A stretch of 8,218 nt of DNA, taken from assembly GCA_046481785.1 (NCBI GenBank), contig JAWOJF010000322.1, positions 1 through 8,218 on the forward strand, in the 5' to 3' direction. Below, one piece after another: positions 1 to 7,454 of this stretch (its first letter is position 1; each line of letters opens with the position of its first letter). The DNA comes from JAWOJF01 sp046481785. Lineage in GTDB: Bacteria > Bacteroidota > Ignavibacteria > Ignavibacteriales > Ignavibacteriaceae. A model generated the notes under the pieces. It ran no database searches. It saw nothing but the letters and a program-made list of their open reading frames with translations, and was not told the origin of the DNA. A program made the translations under genes and the position numbers.

Positions 1-885
1 ACCATATATTTCACTGCAGTCAGCATAGGAATAGCCAAAGAAGGCAGCACACATATTAATTTTTTCTGATGGAACATTATGTTCCTTATTATATAACTTA
101 AACGCACCATCCACACTGCGTGCAGGGTCCCCCCGGGCAGGCCCGTATAATGCTGAATTATGATTACTGATCTTACCCCAGGGGCCAAATAAATCGTACG
201 TCATTATATTCATATAATCGACAAGAGAGGATATCTTTTGTACTTCAAGATCAGTCAAATGGCTGGCAGCAGCAGGCAGAGAAACAGTTAGCAAATAATT
301 TCTGCCGGATTTATTACCAATTGCCTGCAGGCTGTCACGAACAGTTTGGATAAGTTTGGTAAAGTTTTCGCGGTCATGCTCAGTACCTTTATGAGGTTTA
401 TAACCCGGAAATTCCCAGTCGATATCGATACCACCAAAACCATATTGAGTAATATGTTTTACGCACCAGTGTGCAAAGTTAGCCCGTTTTAAGGGATCGG
501 CTGCCACCTGCGGAAAATTATAAGAAGTTTCCCATCCTCCAACCGACAGAATAACTTTAGTATTGTGCTGCTTTGCGAGTTCAATTATTGATCTACCTGT
601 GAATGAGGAATCATTTTCCCCTTTAAGAAGATAACGGTCTGCAGCCGGGTCCATCCCGGCTATGTCACCATTTTCAAGGGGATAAAAAAAGCAATAGTAA
701 ATCATTGTTAATTTATTATAGGGAATATTTACCGGGTTAAAAACTTCTGGATTCTGCTTCCAGTCCCAATACCGGTAACATCCTATAATTTCCTTATTCT
801 GCCCTGAAGCCTGAGCTGAGATTAGGATAATCGTCAATAATAGAATGAAATTATTAAACTTTATAATTGCTGTTCTTTTCCACAT
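1..885 (-). CDS. Secreted GH18 chitinase-like glycosidase (C-terminus cut by window edge)
   Basis: The first 295 residues are open to the left edge; the C-terminal part is missing. I translated this frame by hand. The protein starts with a signal peptide (basic MWKR, hydrophobic stretch to about residue 24, likely cleavage near ASG-Q at 27-29). It then shows the ordered landmarks of a GH18 TIM barrel: SVGGW at 114-118 (strand 3), IDIDWEFPG at 153-161 with D154, D156 and proton donor E158 (strand 4), and MNIMTYDLFGPW at 225-236 (strand 6). Family members hydrolyse beta-1,4-GlcNAc linkages (chitin) or act as endo-beta-N-acetylglucosaminidases by substrate-assisted catalysis; the MTYDLxGxW form favours chitinase. 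One oddity is G151 at the first position of the DGxDxDWE signature, usually Asp. The start at 885 is chosen because it supplies the signal peptide; it has only a weak purine-rich upstream region. It lies 39 bases after the preceding stop, so it is probably the last visible gene of the operon. Exact substrate is unknown. Confidence 0.92.
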   Translation of the reverse strand, partial: MWKRTAIIKFNNFILLLTIILISAQASGQNKEIIGCYRYWDWKQNPEVFNPVNIPYNKLTMIYYCFFYPLENGDIAGMDPAADRYLLKGENDSSFTGRSIIELAKQHNTKVILSVGGWETSYNFPQVAADPLKRANFAHWCVKHITQYGFGGIDIDWEFPGYKPHKGTEHDRENFTKLIQTVRDSLQAIGNKSGRNYLLTVSLPAAASHLTDLEVQKISSLVDYMNIMTYDLFGPWGKISNHNSALYGPARGDPARSVDGAFKLYNKEHNVPSEKINMCAAFFGYSYADCSEIYG

Positions 886-924
886 ACTATCTTTAACTTA
901 AACCTTTTGTTAACAAAAAATTTA

Positions 925-2910
925 CTACTCTACCCAAACAACGCCGCCTTTTTCAACTACCGGAATTGTACAGGACAAACTCCCGTCCACAGTACTACTT
1001 TCTAATTCTATCTTCTCTCCCAAATATGGTAAGTAAAAGATTTTCCCTTTATCTATTTGTGTAAACCTGATATTCACATCTTTCTCCGGGGCTTGTTTGG
1101 CAATCTCATCGCCTTTAAGGCCTTTATAATTGGCTATAAAAACATGCGGCTTATTTTCCACCGATACAGTTTGTGTAGATAAAAATGGTGAAGCCGTAAT
1201 AACTATACGAGGTTGAACACCGAACTGACTATGTAATCCCGAAATAAAGTTTTCCCTGAATTTATTAATACTTGAATTTTCATCCGTACCTTCCCAGGCA
1301 GCATTATTAAATTCATAATTACATAAATCTGAATACAATTTTCCGGGACACTGCGGTAAAAACATATATTTAACATTTCCATCAGAAACCTGTTTATTAC
1401 TCATTCTTTCTATATTCAGCAATTCCATCACCGGGTTGGTTTCAACTCTTGCGCCTGTATAATCATAAGAGCCGGTTTCCCCGGTAACAACCAGGGCTTT
1501 CCCTTTTTTAATAAATGATTTTAAAAAATTAATTTCGTCTTCAGAAATACATTTTACATCGGGTAATATCAGAACTTCTCCGTTAAAGCTATCCAGGGTG
1601 CGGGGCGTAACTATCTGGAACTCCGTATGTGATTGAAGCATCAGGTTCATTATCCCATGGTATGAGTTTATAAATTCATCTGCAAAGTAGTTCCTTGTTT
1701 TGGGAGAAAAATAAACTCCAACAGGATTGATGGAAGTACGTGGTTTATAAAAAACATTTTCATTATCAGCTATCCATTTATAAATCACTTTTCTTGTTTC
1801 AATATCATTTGATCCGGACATTACATGGCCGCTTGCATCCCAGGAATTGGTCCCTGCCATTATGTTTGATAACATAAGGTTTTTCATCGGCTCCTGGGGC
1901 GGTATTTTATTTTCCTCTCCCCATGAATAACTTAACATCCAGGAAGCTTTACCTTCAGCAAAAGCCCGGAAGGTATACATACCAATCATCCTTGAGAACC
2001 AGTCTAATGGATTTTTACTGGCAGCATTACCGCCGCCGCCGCTGAATTCGTGTGCTATTACATCTACAACATTATACATTTCATAAGTATCAGCACCAAC
2101 TCTCACTGCTTCTTCCCCAATACCGGGATAAATTTCAGCAATAGAAATACCATCCGGATTCACACTTTTAATATTTTTATCAACTTCTTCCATAAAAGCT
2201 GTTAAAGTTTCAATCCTGAAGTCAATCCATTTACGGAAATTAGTATCCGAAAAATCTCCAAGTCTTAAATCTTTGCGGGCATCAAGACCGGTTTTATTTT
2301 TAAATGCCTGGACAGTGTAATCATCAAAACTTGCCCATGAATTTTCCCATCCGTCAAAGTGTGTCATCCAGTAAGGAATATCAACAAAAATTCCGTCTAT
2401 ACCTGTTTTAGCAATTTTCCGGATGTGCTCCATATAAATGGTACGCCATTCTTTAGCATAAGGGCTTATCCATACATCCTCATCTCCCTCATCAATCCAG
2501 AAAGCATCGCCGCCGCCAAACATTGCCGGTCTGTTATTAATATCTCTCTGAACCCAATCCGGATGATCTTTATAAAATGTATGTTCTGTCTTATCAGCAT
2601 TAGCTGTTATGCATTCAAGACCGGCGATATAAACAAAAGAATAGTTGTTAATCTCATGCGCTCTTTTTGCCATCATCTCAATAGCTTCAAGTTTCTCTGT
2701 TGGATCAAGAAAACTTTCATATCTGCCCGGAGGGTCATTGTCTACTTCAATTCCAAACAGATGGGTCTCAAGTGCATCTTTTATAGTTGCCTCAATATTT
2801 GTTTTATTCAATCCGTGTCCGGCAGTCCTTACGTAGTGAGTCCAGTTTTGCTGGCCGAAAATTGTTGAAACGGATAATGCTAATAATAAAGCCGTTTTTC
2901 TAATATTCAT
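925..2910 (-). CDS. Secreted TIM-barrel glycosidase-like protein (GHL6/GH42-like architecture), substrate unknown
   Basis: The 661-residue protein has a signal peptide (MNIRK, hydrophobic core to about 16, likely cleavage after IFG at 17-19) and so is exported. Residues about 22-385 read as a TIM barrel. Landmarks are GIEVDNDPPGR near 53-63, HPDWVQRD at 116-123, DGIFVD at 172-177 (candidate catalytic Asp on strand 4), IAEIYPG with E259, and IAHEFSGGGG with E288. Residues about 392-505 look like the Rossmann-type domain seen in the middle of GH42 beta-galactosidases, with VLILPD at 446-451 and KKGKALVVTGETG at 468-480. A beta-rich C-terminal region follows. This matches Pfam-type hypothetical glycosyl hydrolases such as GHL6 and recalls GH151 fucosidases, but I cannot assign a reaction. 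Two glycine runs (132-134 and 291-294) probably form loops. The stop is TAG and the start has only a weak AGAGAAA-type ribosome site. The 59-base gap to the upstream paralogue suggests co-transcription. The hydrolase class is likely; the substrate is not inferable. Confidence 0.85.
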   Translation of the reverse strand: MNIRKTALLLALSVSTIFGQQNWTHYVRTAGHGLNKTNIEATIKDALETHLFGIEVDNDPPGRYESFLDPTEKLEAIEMMAKRAHEINNYSFVYIAGLECITANADKTEHTFYKDHPDWVQRDINNRPAMFGGGDAFWIDEGDEDVWISPYAKEWRTIYMEHIRKIAKTGIDGIFVDIPYWMTHFDGWENSWASFDDYTVQAFKNKTGLDARKDLRLGDFSDTNFRKWIDFRIETLTAFMEEVDKNIKSVNPDGISIAEIYPGIGEEAVRVGADTYEMYNVVDVIAHEFSGGGGNAASKNPLDWFSRMIGMYTFRAFAEGKASWMLSYSWGEENKIPPQEPMKNLMLSNIMAGTNSWDASGHVMSGSNDIETRKVIYKWIADNENVFYKPRTSINPVGVYFSPKTRNYFADEFINSYHGIMNLMLQSHTEFQIVTPRTLDSFNGEVLILPDVKCISEDEINFLKSFIKKGKALVVTGETGSYDYTGARVETNPVMELLNIERMSNKQVSDGNVKYMFLPQCPGKLYSDLCNYEFNNAAWEGTDENSSINKFRENFISGLHSQFGVQPRIVITASPFLSTQTVSVENKPHVFIANYKGLKGDEIAKQAPEKDVNIRFTQIDKGKIFYLPYLGEKIELESSTVDGSLSCTIPVVEKGGVVWVE

Positions 2911-2969
2911 AAATTTCTCTTTGTATAATTGTTTTGTTTAATAATGATTCCTTTTAAAGTCATAATAAA

Positions 2970-5144
2970 CTATTTCTTTTCCAGTTCTATCTTTGCAAGT
3001 CCATAAATATTTAATCCGGGGAAAGTAACGGCAGCCATTGAATAATCATCTTGTTCCCTGATATCATATTTTAAATTCTTCATCTCACTTAACTCACCGC
3101 TATATGATATATTCTTTACCGTAAAGCCTTTGGGCAGTGCTATCTGCACGTTTATATTTTTTGCCGGGGTTATATCTCCGTCAATTGTAACGTTGTAATT
3201 AACCAAATGAACAAGCATGTGCTCATCATTCTTTTTCATTGTACTGATCTCAATAAACTTACTATCACCATTAATCATTGTTATTTCTGAATTCAGAAGC
3301 TTTAGTGATTCTTCAGCAACCAGATTTAATTTCTTACGAAGTTCAGGATGCATATTATCCCTGGTATACGCTTCAGGCACATCAGCAAAAACATCTACCA
3401 TTGATGAACCGAAAAATGTTCCTTCTCTCTGTTCAAATTTGGTAAGATATTTATGTGCAGGCATATCAAGGGGTATAAACAATACTATCCCTTTCCCAAT
3501 AGATGCAGAAATACTTTTTTCAGGATATTCAGAAAGTTTAGCGGCTTCTAAAAGAGGAACATTTTTATTTGAAAGATTATACTGGTTTTTAATTCCGCTT
3601 GAACCCAGGACAATTATTTTCCCACCCTTATTAACAAACTCCAGCAGAGCATTTTGTTTTTCCGGGCTTAACAGTGGTATGCGGGGAAGAATAATTAGAT
3701 CGAATTCGTTGAGCTTATCTGTAAGCAGGTCATCTTCAACAATAAATACGTGTGATATTCCTTTATCTGTAAAAATTCTCGAGGTACTGAAAGCAAAACT
3801 TTGTTCATCCGCAAGGTACTGATTAACCGAACCTAAAATTGCAATATTGCTGTACAGATGAGAACCAATTAAATCCGGCCGCGATTTTGCAAGGAAGGAA
3901 TACATTTCAGTAGCGCCGGGAGGAGTCTCTCTTTTTTCTCTGAAGATGCAATGATTAGCTACAGCTTCAGCTATATTTATCTGCGCCATTGCACTTAAAC
4001 ATTTTTCAGTTGGATTTGGAAATATCGGCGGTGTTATTTCAGTAGCGTAAACAATAACTGGTTTACCGTGAGCAGCAGCCGAAACATATTTTAATGCCGG
4101 ACTGTTAGTAATTTTAACTCCATCTTTATTCCGGGGTGCAGCATCCAGGTACTCCTGCATTTCCGAATAGATAAAATCATCATATCCATCCCTGCCCAAC
4201 ATTTCAATATTACCTGCAGCAAGATAAGCGATAGGGCCAAAGCCAAAACCGCCGAAAACATTACCGGACACCATAAAATGAGGATTATATTTGCGGGCAA
4301 CTGTTCTCATATGTTTATGAAACTCGGCCACCTGTGTGCCGCGGTAAGTAATCCATTCCATCCAGAATTTTTCGCCCCGCTTTTCAGGAAGTTTTATTTT
4401 TGCATAATCAGAAATGCCGTACTTTTCTTCAGCTATATTGGCAGGAAGATTTTTATTCAAATATTCGATAAAGCCTTTTTTGGAATATTCATCATATGAT
4501 GTTTCTTCGGCAATGTGTGTCCAGTCTATATATGAACCATCAATGCCGGTTTCAGCCTGTGCACGTACTCTTCCTTCCATCATTTGGAGATATCCCGGAT
4601 TTACAGGCACACCCCATGCCTCAAAACCTTCGTCAGTCTTCTCTCCATATGGTGCATAACGGTAATATGGAAAACTTCCATCAGCTTTAGCCATTATCCA
4701 TGTAGTAGGATCTTCAGATGGTTTTGGCCCAATATAATCTTCAAAATCGTTCCATCTTTCATTATAAAATTTTAGGAAGTTAATCTGTTCTTTTTTAGGA
4801 ACATCCTGATTTGATTCAGAATTGCCATTGAGTGATGTGGAAAGATACCTTAATACTATATACCCTTTATCATGATAAGACTCATTAAACTTTTTTGCTT
4901 CCTTCATTAAACTATCAAACTGTGCTCTTGTCACCTCATCAACATTAGGAGCTCCGCTGCCGAACGTAATTGTCATATTATTTTTTTCAAGAAACTCTGG
5001 ATCTGTTTTATGCCCTAAGATCCAATGTCCCCAATCGGTATTTGGTTCCCACTTTTTTTCATCATTTCCGGAACAACCTATAATTATGATTGCAATAAAA
5101 AATATTATTACAGTCCGGAGAAAAACTTTTTTTATTACACTCAT
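2970..5144 (-). CDS. Glycosidase-like lipoprotein, TIM barrel plus Rossmann-like domain (paralogue of the gene at 925-2910)
   Basis: The 724-residue protein begins with a lipoprotein signal: basic KK, a very hydrophobic run of Ile/Phe/Val, and lipobox IIGC with Cys24, so it should be membrane-anchored by lipid. Residues about 35-430 form a TIM-barrel-like region containing TGIDGSYIDW at 199-208 (D202, D207) and DDFIYSE with E328. These align with DGIFVD and VDVIAHE of the neighbouring paralogue. The position matching that protein's E259 is here N295 (VSGNVFGG). Residues about 431-560 form a Rossmann-like domain with FDLIILPRIP near 481-490 and NKGGKIIVLGSSG near 505-517. The end is a beta domain containing HLVNYN (about 646-651) and a terminal LNIYGLAKI. 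The closest families I can name are hypothetical glycosyl hydrolases of the GHL6/GH42-like type; a catalytic or a carbohydrate-binding role are both possible. The start is well supported by an AAGGAGG ribosome site four bases upstream. It follows the GH36 gene by 75 bases. Confidence 0.82.
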   Translation of the reverse strand: MSVIKKVFLRTVIIFFIAIIIIGCSGNDEKKWEPNTDWGHWILGHKTDPEFLEKNNMTITFGSGAPNVDEVTRAQFDSLMKEAKKFNESYHDKGYIVLRYLSTSLNGNSESNQDVPKKEQINFLKFYNERWNDFEDYIGPKPSEDPTTWIMAKADGSFPYYRYAPYGEKTDEGFEAWGVPVNPGYLQMMEGRVRAQAETGIDGSYIDWTHIAEETSYDEYSKKGFIEYLNKNLPANIAEEKYGISDYAKIKLPEKRGEKFWMEWITYRGTQVAEFHKHMRTVARKYNPHFMVSGNVFGGFGFGPIAYLAAGNIEMLGRDGYDDFIYSEMQEYLDAAPRNKDGVKITNSPALKYVSAAAHGKPVIVYATEITPPIFPNPTEKCLSAMAQINIAEAVANHCIFREKRETPPGATEMYSFLAKSRPDLIGSHLYSNIAILGSVNQYLADEQSFAFSTSRIFTDKGISHVFIVEDDLLTDKLNEFDLIILPRIPLLSPEKQNALLEFVNKGGKIIVLGSSGIKNQYNLSNKNVPLLEAAKLSEYPEKSISASIGKGIVLFIPLDMPAHKYLTKFEQREGTFFGSSMVDVFADVPEAYTRDNMHPELRKKLNLVAEESLKLLNSEITMINGDSKFIEISTMKKNDEHMLVHLVNYNVTIDGDITPAKNINVQIALPKGFTVKNISYSGELSEMKNLKYDIREQDDYSMAAVTFPGLNIYGLAKIELEKK

Positions 5145-5219
5145 ACTGCCTCCTTATATTTAACTTACACCGGGTCTCCACGGTGCTGTATGTGTACATC
5201 CCTTCAGGGGAAACAAATG
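5145..5219 (-). other. 75-base intergenic spacer with small hairpins
   Basis: This lies between the GH36 stop and the following lipoprotein gene. An inverted repeat CACCG (5168-5172) / CGGTG (5181-5185) encloses a further GG/CC pairing (5173-5174 with 5178-5179), giving a seven-pair stem with one bulged A. A second small CCC/GGG stem with a TTCA loop sits at 5200-5209. On the transcribed strand neither stem is followed by a U-run, so they do not look like intrinsic terminators. They might mark an mRNA processing or stability element. No promoter is convincing here. Confidence 0.45.
5149..5155 (-). promoter_or_regulatory. Strong Shine-Dalgarno site for the lipoprotein gene starting at 5144
   Basis: The minus strand reads AAGGAGG, a full match to the anti-SD core, with a four-base spacer before the ATG at 5144. 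It fixes that start codon. The other three visible starts (885, 2910, 7340) have only loose purine-rich or A-rich leaders, so this gene may be translated more independently than its neighbours. Confidence 0.8.
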
Positions 5220-7340
5220 TTAATTAACTGACTTTACTTTTAAATAAATATTGCTGCTTCTTTTAAGATTTATCTTTGCAGCAGGTCCATTAACAACTGA
5301 AATAGATTCATTTGTAAAAAGGTCTTTAACCTCATATTTTTTTTCTTCCAGCCCCCTGAGTTCAAGTTCACCATCAAATGGCCCGTGAGCAAAAAAATAA
5401 AAGATGCTGTCTTTAAGGGTTACATGCATTGCGGGATTATCAAACTCTATGTCGTAGAGATTCAAATATTCTCCTTTATAAATTTGCTCTTCCCTGTATA
5501 TGTTAAGCCATTTTACCCAAAGCTGCTTCTGCTCAGGTGTCAACTCAGTGTAATATGTTTCAAAATAACCACCCATAGCTACACACTCATCTATTTCGCA
5601 CGGATCATAGTTCCAATCATCTCTCAACTTTGCAGGTAGTATATAGCCGGGATTAAAATATGTTTTGGAACCATTAAGGGCTTTTTCCACTTTTAATCTC
5701 TGTACCACCTGTTCTTTGGTTGTTGCATCAGATGCATTTGTTATATTATAATAAGGCATTTTATATGGATCATGCGGACGGCCGCACTCGCACATTTCAA
5801 TTGCATACCCGGGCTTTATTGACTGTACCTTTTCATACATAATTTTATATTGATTGGACATATTCCAATAAGATGAAAGGGGCGACTCATGTTTATGCAA
5901 AGTATTATAGCAGGGAGGAACTTCAATTAAATTTGCCCAATCGTGATAAATAAAATCCAAACCAAACGTCTTATATAATTTTTCAATCTGTTCTTCCCAG
6001 AAATCAATGACCGGTTCGTAAGAGGGACATAAAAAATAGGAAACGGGGTTCTCCATCAGATAAGGAGTATTGTCTTCTCTTTGCATAAACCAATCAGGAT
6101 GTGTCTTTGCAACTTTTGAATGCGGCTCAGCTATTAACGGGCACCACCAGATTCCAACCTTAAAATTTTGTTTATGCATATCATCTACAAATTTTATCAG
6201 GTCTTTTCTGCCGCCGGGAAATTTATCCTTCCCGGTCCCCGGCTCCCAGTCGCCATAATTTGAAAACCAGCCGTCGTCAAGTACAATCATTTCAATACCC
6301 AGTTCTTTGAATTCAGGTATTTTTGCATAAATATCACTTAACTTAAAATCAAGTTCATAACCCCAGGTTTTCCAATAAGCCTGGGGAACTGTTTCGGGAG
6401 TTTCCTTAAATGTGTTAATCCCCTGTTTATTTAGAAACTGCGCATATGTTCTTAAGGCATCAAAATAATCCAGTGAATGAACTATAACGGCATGTTTAAG
6501 TGTTGAATACTTTTCATTTTTTGCAAGACTTATTGGGGTGTATTTATTAGAATAAAGCTCCTCTATTCCATATCTGACTGTTCCATTATCTTTAACTTTT
6601 ATCGGCAGGTTAACAAACTCAGGTTTAGTTGAAATATGCGCTATAGCCATCCCCATTTCCTTACCCCATAAATCCAGCACAGGTATTCCGCCCCCCTGCG
6701 GATCACGATATGAATCAATAATACCCATGAAGTTCGTTGCAGAATATTCAGAATCTACTTTAATGTTACAGTAATTAACTCCCCATTCAACACCACGCCC
6801 CTGGAAGAGAGAAAACTCATAACTTTTTTTAGACGGATCAATTGATTTACGGTCAACTGTATAGGATGCACCTACAACTTTATCAATCTTCAATAGTTTA
6901 TCAGAAAGATTAGTGTAATCTGAGTAAGTAACCGCTGCATTTGGAAGATCGTTATATAATTCAACAGTCAGAATTTTTTCTATATCTGCTTCAGTCTCAT
7001 CCACTATTACTTTTGCTCTGCCATATAATTTCAACTGTTTTCCTTCGCCAAACTCATTAGTAATATCATTCAATTCGGTTTTTTCTATTAAAAACCAGCT
7101 GACTCCTTTTCCATCAATAACCACGTAATCATTTGGCTCAGACTGGTCAGAAACGATTGAAAGCAGTTTCCCATCCTTCATGTAAGATGTTTTTATTTTC
7201 ATCTCTCTATTAATCTGCAGAAAGATAGCTGTATTGCTAAAATGAATTATGCCGTCGGTTTCATCGTATGATATTTGCGGTTTGGTTCCACATGATTCCA
7301 GCATCAATACAAGCAAAACCAGAAGTGCCGTTTTTTTCAT
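5220..7340 (-). CDS. GH36 alpha-galactosidase-like lipoprotein
   Basis: The complete 706-residue protein is near the usual GH36 length. A lipoprotein signal (MKKTALLVLL..., lipobox LESC with Cys17) predicts lipid anchoring outside the inner membrane. Residues about 22-310 form the N-terminal beta-supersandwich. The TIM barrel begins at WKTWGYE (323-329) and includes IVLDDGWF (352-359), GIWWCPLIAEP (396-406) and THPDWFMQ (413-420). FIYHDW follows (463-468; D467 the expected nucleophile), then EMCECGRPHD (515-524) and NASDATT (535-541; D538 the expected acid/base). A C-terminal beta domain follows from about 625. The family retains anomeric configuration and releases alpha-galactose, or alpha-N-acetylgalactosamine in some members, from oligosaccharides. 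The CECGRPHD segment departs from the common CSSGGGRxD motif that contacts the sugar, so specificity could be shifted. The start is chosen for the lipoprotein signal; the leader is only A/G-rich. It is flanked by glycosidase-like genes on the same strand, supporting a glycan-degrading operon. Confidence 0.92.
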   Translation of the reverse strand: MKKTALLVLLVLMLESCGTKPQISYDETDGIIHFSNTAIFLQINREMKIKTSYMKDGKLLSIVSDQSEPNDYVVIDGKGVSWFLIEKTELNDITNEFGEGKQLKLYGRAKVIVDETEADIEKILTVELYNDLPNAAVTYSDYTNLSDKLLKIDKVVGASYTVDRKSIDPSKKSYEFSLFQGRGVEWGVNYCNIKVDSEYSATNFMGIIDSYRDPQGGGIPVLDLWGKEMGMAIAHISTKPEFVNLPIKVKDNGTVRYGIEELYSNKYTPISLAKNEKYSTLKHAVIVHSLDYFDALRTYAQFLNKQGINTFKETPETVPQAYWKTWGYELDFKLSDIYAKIPEFKELGIEMIVLDDGWFSNYGDWEPGTGKDKFPGGRKDLIKFVDDMHKQNFKVGIWWCPLIAEPHSKVAKTHPDWFMQREDNTPYLMENPVSYFLCPSYEPVIDFWEEQIEKLYKTFGLDFIYHDWANLIEVPPCYNTLHKHESPLSSYWNMSNQYKIMYEKVQSIKPGYAIEMCECGRPHDPYKMPYYNITNASDATTKEQVVQRLKVEKALNGSKTYFNPGYILPAKLRDDWNYDPCEIDECVAMGGYFETYYTELTPEQKQLWVKWLNIYREEQIYKGEYLNLYDIEFDNPAMHVTLKDSIFYFFAHGPFDGELELRGLEEKKYEVKDLFTNESISVVNGPAAKINLKRSSNIYLKVKSVN

Positions 7341-7454
7341 TTTCTTTTTTCCCGTTCAATAATTATAAACTGCCTTACCTGAAACTATTTCTGTAATTCG
7401 GATTTTCATCCTTCTTTAAGGCTTTATTTCAGGTATGGTCCACACCTGATGAAA
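7341..7454 (-). other. 114-base intergenic spacer with nested inverted repeats
   Basis: This is the largest gap in the window, between the stop of the truncated upstream gene and the GH36 start. It holds a hairpin just after the stop: TCAGGT (7429-7434) with ACCTGA (7444-7449), loop of nine bases. It also holds a competing nine-base perfect inverted repeat, TACCTGAAA (7376-7384) with TTTCAGGTA (7427-7435), and a small CCTT/AAGG stem between (7410-7413 with 7418-7421). The middle TTTCAGGT arm can pair with either flank, so the two larger folds are mutually exclusive. No U-run follows the stems, so a simple terminator is unlikely, and I see no clear promoter. Confidence 0.5.

Noticed and set aside
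2359..2868. A 169-codon plus-strand open frame, and other shorter plus-strand frames across the window
   Set aside because: All overlap minus-strand genes with recognisable glycosidase motifs, and the translations look like antisense readings without domains or plausible starts.
2920..2930. A TATAAT-like string on the plus strand in the spacer at 2911-2969
   Set aside because: It points away from the genes, has no plus-strand gene to serve and no convincing -35 partner; such strings are expected by chance in AT-rich spacers.
3217..3822. A 201-codon open frame on the plus strand
   Set aside because: It lies wholly inside the minus-strand lipoprotein gene, its translation is low-complexity Ser/Leu/Ile-rich with no recognisable motif, and the minus-strand frame has clear domains. 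It is a shadow frame.
4091..4300. A 69-codon minus-strand frame inside the central lipoprotein gene
   Set aside because: It is an alternate frame within a gene whose own frame is continuous and motif-bearing; no ribosome site or frameshift evidence supports it.
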